Shown here in pieces: positions 1 through 5,945 of a stretch of DNA of 10,981 bases. The notes beneath the pieces are model-generated. The model ran no database searches, was not told the DNA's origin, and saw only the letters and a program-made list of their open reading frames with translations. Origin of the DNA: Bacillota bacterium (lineage in GTDB: Bacteria; Bacillota; Bacilli; Lactobacillales; Enterococcaceae); assembly GCA_023389005.1 (NCBI GenBank), contig JAEWFE010000058.1, positions 1 through 10,981 of the forward strand. The letters are read 5' to 3'. The first letter of the stretch is position 1. Each line of letters opens with the position of its first letter. Made by a program: the position numbers and the translations under genes.

Positions 1-926
1 TGAAATATTGGTTTACCCATAATGAACCAATTGTGCCTGTTGAAGGTGGGTATTTATATCAATTTCATTATCCAGCTGAGGTTAATATGAAGCATGCTGT
101 TCAAGTCGGTTATCATGAAGCTTTAGCCAGCGCCTTTGCAATTCAAGCTTATTATCAAATGAATTTAGGTGGTCAAATTGGGATTATTTTGAATCTTACC
201 CCTAGCTATCCTCGTGATGAAAACAATCCCGCCGACGTCAAAGCGAGTCAATTGGCCGATGCGTTCTTTAATCGTTCATTTTTAGAGCCAGCCATCAAAG
301 GAGAATATCCAAATGATTTAATTGAAGTGGTCAAACAATTAGATTTACTACCTGAAAGACAAGCTGAAGATGCTGCGATTTTCAAGGAGAATACCATCGA
401 TTTTCTAGGTATTAATTATTATCAACCACGTCGAATCAAAGCAAAGGATGATTTCTCAAAAGTTGATCCAAATCATCCAATGCCTGATGATTTCTTTGAT
501 AACTATGAAATGCCAGGTCGTAAAATGAATCCTTACCGTGGTTGGGAAATATATGAAAAAGGAATTTACGATATCTTAATCAATGTTCGTGATAATTATG
601 GCAATATTCCATGTTATATCTCGGAAAATGGCATGGGCGTGGAAGGTGAAGAACGCTTTATCAATGAAAAAGGGCAAATTGAGGATGATTATCGTATTGA
701 ATTTGTGCAAAATCATTTGAAATATGTTCATCAAGCCATTCAAGAAGGGGCCAATTGTAAAGGATACCATATGTGGACTTGCATGGATAACTGGTCATGG
801 TTGAATGCCTATAAGAATCGCTACGGCTTTATCTCAGTCGATTTGGCTCATTATGGGAAACGAACGATTAAGAAATCAGGTCATTGGTTCAAACAAGTGG
901 CTGATCAAAATGGTTTTGAAGCCTAA
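1..926 (+). CDS. 6-phospho-beta-glucosidase, GH1 family (5'-truncated by the window edge)
   Basis: This is a cytoplasmic glycoside hydrolase that would cleave a PTS-imported 6-phospho-beta-glucoside to glucose-6-phosphate and an aglycone or sugar. The reading frame is open to the left edge (first full codon at base 3). A GTG at 33 is internal and is not the start, because the codons before it read KYWFTHNEPIVP, the conserved GH1 acid/base region. The acid/base Glu is the codon at 24-26 (in NEP) and the nucleophile Glu is at 624-626 (in ISENG). The late motif WSWLNAYKNRYGF carries the Lys and Tyr expected at the phosphate-binding end of 6-phospho enzymes. 307 residues are visible; GH1 enzymes run about 470-490, so roughly a third is missing. 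Its transporter and promoter must lie upstream. No clear terminator follows it. The exact substrate cannot be told. Family confidence is high. Confidence 0.93.
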   Translation, partial: KYWFTHNEPIVPVEGGYLYQFHYPAEVNMKHAVQVGYHEALASAFAIQAYYQMNLGGQIGIILNLTPSYPRDENNPADVKASQLADAFFNRSFLEPAIKGEYPNDLIEVVKQLDLLPERQAEDAAIFKENTIDFLGINYYQPRRIKAKDDFSKVDPNHPMPDDFFDNYEMPGRKMNPYRGWEIYEKGIYDILINVRDNYGNIPCYISENGMGVEGEERFINEKGQIEDDYRIEFVQNHLKYVHQAIQEGANCKGYHMWTCMDNWSWLNAYKNRYGFISVDLAHYGKRTIKKSGHWFKQVADQNGFEA

Positions 927-954
927 AATCTATGGCAAAATCATGCTGGAGGCG

Positions 955-984
955 GATACATTTTTAAGATTCTTTTGCTAAAAT
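955..984 (+). promoter_or_regulatory. possible extended -10 promoter for the small membrane protein gene
   Basis: TAAAAT at 979-984 is preceded by TGC (976-978), an extended -10 arrangement. A poor -35 (GATACA, 955-960) lies 18 bases upstream. The only other route of expression is readthrough from the GH1 gene, after which I see no terminator. Confidence 0.3.
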
Positions 985-1011
985 CAAATAAAAAGCAAAG
1001 GATGATGCGTG

Positions 1012-1239
1012 ATGTGGTTAGGTTTTGTCATAATCAGTTTATTAGTTGGTATAAGTCTATGGGTTTTCAGCGCGCGATACAAAGTACTTCCTAAAGTCAT
1101 GTCGAAGCAAGATGAATACCTGATCTCCCAAATTATACGTAAGAGTCCAAATAAAGATTTAGCCATCAAACGTATTCGCTGTTCTTTTAAGCTTTCGACG
1201 AGTCAAGCCACAGATTTATATAGGAATGCTCAAAAATAA
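1012..1239 (+). CDS. small single-pass membrane protein, unknown function
   Basis: This is a 75-residue protein I do not recognise. Residues 1-20 or so form one hydrophobic helix (MWLGFVIISLLVGISLWVF) followed by the basic ARYK, which suggests an N-out/C-in membrane anchor. The rest is a small, basic, soluble domain. Its last 30 residues (NKDLAIKRIR... then a helix ending TDLYRNAQK) resemble by eye the C-terminal fold of ribosomal protein L7/L12, whose pattern is an acidic or basic helix, AIK.VR, a turn, then EAKDLV. That likeness is a weak inference. A GTG at 1009 would add one residue. I prefer ATG 1012 because AAAGGA (997-1002) lies nine bases upstream, although six bases to the GTG is also workable. 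It lies between a GH1 gene and a terminator, and nothing links it to sugar use. Coding is supported by the ribosome binding site, the coherent membrane-plus-basic-domain layout, and the terminator placed directly after its stop. Confidence 0.7.
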   Translation: MWLGFVIISLLVGISLWVFSARYKVLPKVMSKQDEYLISQIIRKSPNKDLAIKRIRCSFKLSTSQATDLYRNAQK

Positions 1240-1240
1240 T

Positions 1241-1287
1241 AAGTAGCTTTCTTCTATGATTAATCAATAGAAGAAAGCTACTTTTTT
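1241..1287. terminator. bidirectional intrinsic terminator between convergent genes
   Basis: A perfect 17-bp inverted repeat (1241-1257 with 1267-1283) has a 9-base loop. It is followed by six Ts on the plus strand (1282-1287) and preceded by an A-rich run that reads as a U-tract on the minus strand. It would end both the small ORF (stop at 1239) and treR, whose stop codon (1286-1288) lies in the plus-strand T-tract. Confidence 0.9.
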
Positions 1288-2002
1288 ACAATTGATGGCG
1301 ACGAGCAAAATCATGAAATTTAAACTTGTCTAGGCGATGATGGCTTTCAGTATATTGAAATTGCCGCATATTTTTTAAGAAGACGCGACTTGTCACCGAA
1401 ACAATGTGGGTATCTTGCTCATTTAAATCCAAATATAATTTATCTAAAGTTTTAACAGGGTCAACCGTAATTTCTTTTTCAGCAAAAGAGATTTCTAGTC
1501 CGAGCTGTTTTTCAAAATATGCATATAAGGAATCTTTGGCAATTTCAGTATCAAGCTCTTTCACAAATTCTAGCGCAATCAAATCCCAATCTAAAATTAC
1601 CTTTTGCCCATCAATTTTACGGCTTCTTAGGACGGACCAAACTTCATGATTTTCTTCAAAGCCAGTTTTTTCAGCTAGTTCTTTTTTGACAATTAGCTTG
1701 GTTAAACTTTCGACTTGGGTGCTGCTATCATAACCATAGGCATTTTGTAACTCTTTATAACTAGTTAGACCAGAAACAGGGAAACGTAACTGTTCTCTTC
1801 TTAAGACTAGTGAACCTTTACCTTGAACTTTTTTGATATAGCCATGGTTGGTCAATTGCTGCAAGGCTTTGCGAATCGTATCGCGTGAGGCTTCAAAGTG
1901 CTTAGCTAATTGGCTTTCACTTGGTAAAAAGGTTTCTGGGGGATAATTTCCCAATAAGATTTCACTTTCTAATTGTTGATAGATTAATTCATATATTTTC
2001 AT
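1286..2002 (-). CDS. treR: trehalose operon repressor TreR, GntR family (HutC/UTRA type)
   Basis: This is a DNA-binding repressor of 238 residues. Residues 1-69 are a winged helix-turn-helix containing the GntR signature LPSESQLAKHF, SRDTIRKALQQL and YIKKVQGKGS. Residues from about 85 to 232 form the UTRA effector domain. The stretches RFPVSGLTSYKEL, RSRKIDG and FQYTESHHRLDKF closely match what I recall of Bacillus subtilis TreR, whose inducer is trehalose-6-phosphate, so I name it treR rather than a generic GntR. The start is ATG at 2002: an AGAGGGG ribosome binding site (bases 2009-2015, minus strand) sits six bases from it, whereas the in-frame TTG three bases earlier would be too close. 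The gene is divergent from the trehalose permease, the usual arrangement for local control. A tre-operator-like palindrome just upstream suggests autoregulation. Confidence 0.93.
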   Translation of the reverse strand: MKIYELIYQQLESEILLGNYPPETFLPSESQLAKHFEASRDTIRKALQQLTNHGYIKKVQGKGSLVLRREQLRFPVSGLTSYKELQNAYGYDSSTQVESLTKLIVKKELAEKTGFEENHEVWSVLRSRKIDGQKVILDWDLIALEFVKELDTEIAKDSLYAYFEKQLGLEISFAEKEITVDPVKTLDKLYLDLNEQDTHIVSVTSRVFLKNMRQFQYTESHHRLDKFKFHDFARRHQL

Positions 2003-2018
2003 CAAGAACCCCTCTAAC

Positions 2019-2030
2019 TTGTATGTACAT
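2019..2030. promoter_or_regulatory. candidate TreR operator in the treR leader
   Basis: TTGTATGTACAT matches the known Bacillus tre operator TTGTATATACAA at 10 of 12 positions. It lies just outside the treR ribosome binding site, where a bound repressor would block treR transcription. Function is inferred. Confidence 0.5.
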
Positions 2031-2126
2031 CATAAATACTTAACATCTCTATCATACGAAAAAAACGGATATTATTTATAAAAAATTAAAAAAAATTAAT
2101 TTATAAGCAAGTGATACTTTAGCTTG

Positions 2127-2156
2127 TTGGTGAATTCCCATACAGGTAGGTAGAAT
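2127..2156 (+). promoter_or_regulatory. possible second, upstream promoter toward treB
   Basis: TTGGTG (2127-2132), an 18-base spacer and TAGAAT (2151-2156) make a passable sigma-A promoter. If real it would give treB a leader of about 175 bases that runs through the cre and palindrome cluster. The rest of 2031-2220 holds no gene or recognisable riboswitch that I can see. Confidence 0.25.
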
Positions 2157-2220
2157 AAAGACATATTTATATCTAGGGGACCGGTAACAGAAACCGAATG
2201 ATTAAAATGCTCTAATTTAA

Positions 2221-2240
2221 GAAAATTTTCAAACGCGTTT
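2221..2240. repeat. two abutting perfect 10-bp palindromes upstream of the treB promoter
   Basis: GAAAATTTTC (2221-2230) is directly followed by AAACGCGTTT (2231-2240), and both are perfect palindromes. The octamer TTTTCAAA also occurs twice (2226-2233 and 2238-2245). The second palindrome looks like a degenerate cre and lies about two helical turns from the strong cre at 2248-2262. These could be auxiliary CcpA or other regulator sites. Confidence 0.45.
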
Positions 2241-2247
2241 TCAAAGT

Positions 2248-2262
2248 TGTAAACGGTTTACA
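2248..2262. promoter_or_regulatory. cre site (CcpA operator) for treB
   Basis: TGTAAACGGTTTACA has perfect 7-base arms around a central G and fits the catabolite-responsive element consensus TGWAANCGNTNWCA throughout. It covers the -35 hexamer of the treB promoter, so CcpA binding would repress uptake when a preferred sugar is present. Confidence 0.88.
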
Positions 2263-2285
2263 AAAAACATCAAATACAGTATATT
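2257..2285 (+). promoter_or_regulatory. sigma-A promoter of treB
   Basis: TTTACA (2257-2262), a 17-base spacer and TATATT (2280-2285). Transcription would start near 2292, giving a leader of about 45 bases. The -35 is the right half of the cre. Confidence 0.7.
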
Positions 2286-2304
2286 AACCATGTAAGAAAC
2301 ATAG

Positions 2305-2320
2305 TTATACAAGTTGTTTA
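2305..2320. promoter_or_regulatory. weak TreR-like half-sites in the treB leader
   Basis: TTATACAA (2305-2312) and TTGTTTAT (2313-2320) each hold one half of the tre-operator pattern, in everted order. ACAAGTTGT (2309-2317) is itself palindromic. The position between the start of transcription and the ribosome binding site suits a repressor, but each full 12-base match is only about 8 of 12. Confidence 0.25.
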
Positions 2321-2337
2321 TAAGGAGGAAAAAAACT

Positions 2338-4341
2338 ATGGGCAAATATGATAAAGAAGCCAAAGAATTGCTATCTGCCATTGGTGGTAGAGAAAACGTT
2401 TCAGCAGTGACACACTGTGCGACAAGAATGCGTTTTGTCTTAAATGATCCAAAAAAAGCAGACGAAGCAACCATCGAAAATATTCCAGTGGTTAAAGGAA
2501 TGTTTACGAATGCAGGGCAATTCCAAGTAATTATTGGGAATGATGTTCCTGTATTCTACAATGATTTTATTGCAGTATCTGGATTATCTGGGGTTTCTAA
2601 AGAAGATGCGAAATCAGCTGCAAAACAAAATCAAAGTCCAGTCCAACGTGTGATTACCATGTTAGCTGAAATCTTCACACCATTATTACCAGCAATTATC
2701 GTAGGTGGTTTAATTTTAGGTTTCCGTAATATTTTAGAAGGTGTGCAATTCGGCTTTTTAGGTAATCAAACAATCGTTGCCGTATCTCCGTTTTGGAACG
2801 GTGTCAATAGTTTCTTATGGTTACCAGGTGAAGCAATTTTCCACTTCTTGCCAGTAGGTATCACTTGGAGTATTGCTCGTCGAATGGGTGCTACTGAAAT
2901 TTTGGGGATTGTCTTAGGGATTACTTTAGTATCTCCTCAATTATTAAATGCCTATGCCGTAAATGGTACTTCTGCTGCTGAAATTGCGAAAAACTGGTCT
3001 TGGGATTTTGGCTTCTTCCAAGTAGCTAAAATTGGATACCAAGCACAAGTGATTCCAGCGATGATGGCCGGATTCTTACTTGTTTACTTAGAAAGATTCT
3101 TTAGAAAACGTATCCCTGAATCTGTTTCAATGATTTTCGTACCATTCTTCTCATTATTACCAACAATCATTGCGGCTCATACTATTTTAGGTCCAATTGG
3201 TTGGAAGATTGGTTCAGGTATTTCTTGGATTGTGAATACTGGTTTAGAATCACCTCTTAACTGGTTATTCGGTGGTATTTTCGGTGCGGTTTATGCGCCA
3301 TTAGTAATCACTGGTTTGCACCACACTACTTTAGCGATTGACTCTCAATTAATTGCCGACTTTGGTTCGACCAACCTTTGGCCGATGATTTGTTTATCTA
3401 ATATCGCGCAAGGTGCTGCAGTATTAGCGGTTGTTATTGCTCACCGTGGAAACAAAAAAGAAGAACAAATCTCTGTACCATCTGTCATTTCAGCTTGGTT
3501 AGGGGTTACTGAGCCAGCGATGTTCGGGATTAACTTAAAATATGTTTATCCATTCGTGGCAGCGATGATTGGTTCAGGTATTGCAGGTATGTTTATTACA
3601 ATTATGAAAGTTCGTGCCAATGCGATTGGTGTCGGTGGTTTACCAGGGATTTTAGCTATCAAGAATAGTTTAGGTGTTGGTAAAGGTACAGGTGCGCAAG
3701 GTTATGTAATCTTCTTGATTGCGATGGCGATTGCAATTGTTGTACCAATTGTGTTAACTTTATTCTTCCGTAAAGCAGGCATCTTTAACAAAATCGACCG
3801 TGTAGAACAAACCATTCCAGTTGGTTTAGATGAAGTCGATGAAGCACCAAAAGCAACTCAAGCAAAAGTTGTAGCTGCTGGTACAAAAACTGAAGTCAAA
3901 GCACCATTTACTGGACAATTATTACCACTAGCTGAAGCCAAAGATCCAGTATTTGCACAAGGTACAATGGGACAAGGGGTTGTAATTGATCCTTCTGAAG
4001 GTAAATTAGTTGCGCCATTTGATGGTACAGTCAGCTTATTATTCCCAACAAAACACGCGATAGGTTTAGTAAGTGACACTGGCGTAGAATTATTAATCCA
4101 TGTAGGTTTAGATACTGTTGAATTGGATGGTAAAGGATTCACTGCGCATGTCAAACAAGGAGACAGTGTCAAAGCCGGTCAATTATTATTAGAAGTTGAC
4201 TTAAATGTAGTGAAAGAAGCTGGTTACACCACACAAACACCAGTAATTATTACTAACTCTAATGATTTCCAAGTAGATCCAGTGGTAGCTACGAAACCAG
4301 TGAATGCTGGCGAAACAGTTGTAACTGTAACAAGCTTATAA
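2338..4341 (+). CDS. treB: PTS trehalose-type permease, fused EIIB-EIIC-EIIA
   Basis: This membrane permease would import trehalose while phosphorylating it to trehalose-6-phosphate. It has 667 residues. EIIB spans about 1-85, with phospho-Cys27 in VTHCATRMRF. EIIC spans about 105-490 with many membrane helices, FLWLPGEAIFHFLPVGI, APLVITGLHHTTLAID and the substrate-region motif GVTEPAMFG at 389-397. A linker is followed by EIIA of the glucose type from about 521 to 667, with phospho-His588 in LLIHVGLDTVELDG. The EIIC text matches my memory of E. coli TreB closely over its whole length. Escherichia and Bacillus trehalose permeases usually lack the EIIA domain, so this one is self-sufficient from HPr onward. 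The start is ATG 2338, nine bases after AAGGAGG (2322-2328); an in-frame TTG at 2314 lies before that site and is not used. It is divergent from treR and is followed by its own terminator, so it appears to be transcribed alone. No trehalose-6-phosphate-degrading enzyme follows it. Confidence 0.93.
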   Translation: MGKYDKEAKELLSAIGGRENVSAVTHCATRMRFVLNDPKKADEATIENIPVVKGMFTNAGQFQVIIGNDVPVFYNDFIAVSGLSGVSKEDAKSAAKQNQSPVQRVITMLAEIFTPLLPAIIVGGLILGFRNILEGVQFGFLGNQTIVAVSPFWNGVNSFLWLPGEAIFHFLPVGITWSIARRMGATEILGIVLGITLVSPQLLNAYAVNGTSAAEIAKNWSWDFGFFQVAKIGYQAQVIPAMMAGFLLVYLERFFRKRIPESVSMIFVPFFSLLPTIIAAHTILGPIGWKIGSGISWIVNTGLESPLNWLFGGIFGAVYAPLVITGLHHTTLAIDSQLIADFGSTNLWPMICLSNIAQGAAVLAVVIAHRGNKKEEQISVPSVISAWLGVTEPAMFGINLKYVYPFVAAMIGSGIAGMFITIMKVRANAIGVGGLPGILAIKNSLGVGKGTGAQGYVIFLIAMAIAIVVPIVLTLFFRKAGIFNKIDRVEQTIPVGLDEVDEAPKATQAKVVAAGTKTEVKAPFTGQLLPLAEAKDPVFAQGTMGQGVVIDPSEGKLVAPFDGTVSLLFPTKHAIGLVSDTGVELLIHVGLDTVELDGKGFTAHVKQGDSVKAGQLLLEVDLNVVKEAGYTTQTPVIITNSNDFQVDPVVATKPVNAGETVVTVTSL

Positions 4342-4356
4342 TAAGAATCATTTATG

Positions 4357-4388
4357 AACTCATCACACCTAGTTGTGGTGAGTTTTTT
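4357..4388 (+). terminator. intrinsic terminator of treB
   Basis: An 11-bp stem (4357-4367 with 4374-4384, one G-U pair) and a 6-base loop are followed by six Ts (4383-4388). It starts 15 bases after the treB stop and separates treB from nupC. Confidence 0.88.
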
Positions 4389-4464
4389 CGCTATTCGATG
4401 ATAATGTTTATTAAAATGTTAGCGTCTACTTATTTAGAATATACTAAAAAACGTTATTCAATGC

Positions 4465-4498
4465 TTGCAATTATAGTGGAAAATACTTAATCTATAAA
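4465..4498 (+). promoter_or_regulatory. probable nupC promoter region
   Basis: TTGCAA (4465-4470) is a fair -35. At 17 bases the -10 is the poor TAATCT (4488-4493). A better-looking TATAAA (4493-4498) is spaced too far away, at 22 bases. A terminator upstream means a promoter must lie in 4389-4548, but I cannot fix it exactly. Confidence 0.35.
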
Positions 4499-4510
4499 AC
4501 AGTATGTCAA

Positions 4511-4522
4511 ATGTATATACAA
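4511..4522. promoter_or_regulatory. candidate TreR-type operator in the nupC leader
   Basis: ATGTATATACAA matches the Bacillus tre operator TTGTATATACAA at 11 of 12 positions, better than the site beside treR itself. It lies downstream of the likely nupC promoter and 26 bases before the start codon, a place where a repressor could block transcription. TreR binding is inferred; another regulator of the GntR family could use the same palindrome. Confidence 0.45.
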
Positions 4523-4548
4523 GAAAAAAGAAATAAAGAGGTGGGAAA

Positions 4549-5733
4549 ATGCAGCTATTGATTGCGTGCGTTGGTTTAATTATTGTTATTGGATTAAGTT
4601 ATTTGGCAAGTAGTAACAAAAGTCAAATCCGTTGGAAATCGATTGGAATCATGTTGGTCTTGCAGTTTGTTTTAGGATTTTTCTTGTTAAGAACTTCTGT
4701 GGGGACCTTTTTAGTGGCTTCTTTTGCTAAATTATTTGATTATTTATTGGAATTTGCCGCTAGTGGTGTTAATTTTGTTTTTGCGGGAGTAGCGAATAAA
4801 GGCAGTGCGCCATTTTTCCTAAATGTTTTGATGCCAATTGTCTTTATCTCAGCAATTATTGGGATTTTACGTTATATTAAGATTTTACCATTATTCATTA
4901 AATATGTAGGGTTAGCCATTAGCTATCTAAATGGAATGGGTAAGCTAGAGTCTTATAACGGGGTAGCTTCTGGGATTTTAGGGCAGTCAGAAGTCTTTAT
5001 CTCTTATAAGAAAGAATTGAAATTTTTAACTGAAAAACGCTTATTGACGATGAGTATTTCAGCTATGTCCACTGTTTCTATGTCGATTGTCGGTTCTTAT
5101 ATGGCGATGATTGAACCTAGATATGTCATTTGTGCTTTGATTTTAAACTTATTTGGTGGTTTTATTATCGCTAGCTTAATCAATCCCTATGAATTAAGTG
5201 AAGATGAAGATCAATTCAATGCTTCTGAAGAGGACAAAGATCAAACTTTCTTCCAGATGTTAGGGGAGTATATTCTGGATGGTTTCCACGTGGCGATTAC
5301 TGTTGCAGCGATGTTGATCGGTTTTGTGGCAGCTATTGCGATGATTAATGCAATTTTTAAAGGCATCACTGGTTTTACTTTCCAAGAGTTATTAGGTTAT
5401 GTCTTTGCACCATTAGCTTTCTTAACAGGGATTCCTTGGCATGAAGCAGTGGATGCAGGTAGTTTAATGGCGACTAAATTAGTAACCAATGAATTTGTGG
5501 CGATGAGCGAACTTTCTCAAGGCAACTGGCATTTTAGCGAACATACACAAGCGATTCTGTCCGTCTTCATGGTTTCCTTTGCGAACTTTTCTTCTATCGG
5601 GATTATTAGTGGTGCGATGAAAGGCTTAAATGAAGAAAAAGGAAACTTAGTCGCTAAACATGGCCTAAAGATTTTATTTGCGGCGACTTTAGTTAGCTTC
5701 TTAAGTGCGATTATTGCCGGAATTTTAGTATAA
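4549..5733 (+). CDS. nupC: concentrative nucleoside transporter, NupC/CNT family
   Basis: This cytoplasmic-membrane symporter takes up nucleosides with protons or sodium. It has 394 residues, the usual bacterial NupC length, and is almost entirely hydrophobic. It begins with a membrane helix pair (1-20, 32-48) followed by the nucleoside-recognition segments. Motifs equivalent to the nucleoside-contact residues of the Vibrio CNT structure are visible: GQSE at 145-148, NEFVA at 314-318 (Glu315) and FANFSSIGI at 344-352 (Asn346, Ser349). A charged cytoplasmic loop rich in Asp and Glu lies at about 215-232. The start is ATG 4549, after a GAGGTGGG ribosome binding site. The gene is bracketed by terminators and is therefore a single-gene unit between the trehalose and beta-glucoside modules. 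The palindrome in its leader suggests local regulation. Which nucleosides it prefers cannot be read from sequence. Confidence 0.93.
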   Translation: MQLLIACVGLIIVIGLSYLASSNKSQIRWKSIGIMLVLQFVLGFFLLRTSVGTFLVASFAKLFDYLLEFAASGVNFVFAGVANKGSAPFFLNVLMPIVFISAIIGILRYIKILPLFIKYVGLAISYLNGMGKLESYNGVASGILGQSEVFISYKKELKFLTEKRLLTMSISAMSTVSMSIVGSYMAMIEPRYVICALILNLFGGFIIASLINPYELSEDEDQFNASEEDKDQTFFQMLGEYILDGFHVAITVAAMLIGFVAAIAMINAIFKGITGFTFQELLGYVFAPLAFLTGIPWHEAVDAGSLMATKLVTNEFVAMSELSQGNWHFSEHTQAILSVFMVSFANFSSIGIISGAMKGLNEEKGNLVAKHGLKILFAATLVSFLSAIIAGILV

Positions 5734-5745
5734 TCCTCAAAAAAC

Positions 5746-5781
5746 AGACGATAGGTATAGTGGCTTATCGTCTATTTTTTT
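5746..5781 (+). terminator. intrinsic terminator of nupC
   Basis: AGACGATA (5746-5753) pairs with TATCGTCT (5766-5773) across a 12-base loop. After one A come seven Ts (5775-5781). It ends the nupC transcript before the licT promoter. Confidence 0.8.
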
Positions 5782-5801
5782 GAAATATTTAAAAAAAATA
5801 C

Positions 5802-5830
5802 TTGAAAACGGTTTTAGATTCTGCTAATAT
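5802..5830 (+). promoter_or_regulatory. sigma-A promoter of the licT beta-glucoside operon
   Basis: TTGAAA (5802-5807), a 17-base spacer and TAATAT (5825-5830) form a strong match. Transcription would begin near 5837, a few bases before the first RAT, as expected for an antitermination leader. Confidence 0.85.
5803..5816. promoter_or_regulatory. cre site (CcpA operator) on the licT promoter
   Basis: TGAAAACGGTTTTA fits the cre consensus TGWAANCGNTNNCA at 13 of 14 positions and covers the -35 hexamer. CcpA bound here would shut off the whole beta-glucoside operon under catabolite repression, in addition to LicT control. Confidence 0.75.
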
Positions 5831-5844
5831 ACTTTTTGTACAGA

Positions 5845-5872
5845 GGATTGTTACTGTTCGGCAGGCAAAACC
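5845..5872 (+). promoter_or_regulatory. RAT1, ribonucleic antiterminator (LicT/BglG target)
   Basis: The RNA begins GGATTGTTACTG and ends GCAGGCAAAACC around a short loop, which is the classic LicT/BglG/SacY-family binding hairpin (pairs GG/CC, TTG/CAA, CTG/CAG). Its 3' end (5871-5872) overlaps the left arm of the following terminator, so binding of active LicT would stop that terminator from forming. Confidence 0.93.
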
Positions 5873-5915
5873 GGAATTTCTCATTTCAGTAAATGGGGGG
5901 ATTCTGGCTTTTTTT
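5871..5915 (+). terminator. LicT-controlled terminator before licT
   Basis: CCGGAATTTC (5871-5880) pairs with GGGATTCTGG (5898-5907), including three G-U pairs. Inside it CATTT (5882-5886) can pair with AAATG (5891-5895). Seven Ts follow (5909-5915). The wobble pairs and bulge make it look weaker than the terminator after licT. Confidence 0.85.
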
Positions 5916-5945
5916 GTACAATAAATTACTTAAGGAGTCAGCTTC

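Noticed and set aside
33..926. A complete short gene starting at GTG 33
   Set aside because: The codons before 33 stay open to the left edge and encode the conserved GH1 acid/base motif, so this is an internal codon of a truncated gene.
1404..1649. Plus-strand 81-residue ORF opposite treR
   Set aside because: It is a Ser/Lys-rich antisense shadow of the UTRA domain, with no start signals.
2314..2337. TTG start at 2314 for treB
   Set aside because: The AAGGAGG ribosome binding site lies downstream of it and is placed correctly for ATG 2338; the extra residues do not fit the family.
3858..4172. Minus-strand 104-residue ORF inside treB
   Set aside because: It is a shadow frame opposite the conserved EIIA domain, with no ribosome binding site and a composition unlike a real protein. 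The same holds for the minus-strand ORFs inside the second PTS gene (7711-7956, 7984-8175, 8401-8631), the first GH1 gene (576-770) and licT (6387-6569).
4417..4430. Possible cre site before nupC (TGTTAGCGTCTACT)
   Set aside because: It has three mismatches to the consensus, including the expected T after CG, and no symmetry. A match of this quality is common in AT-rich DNA.
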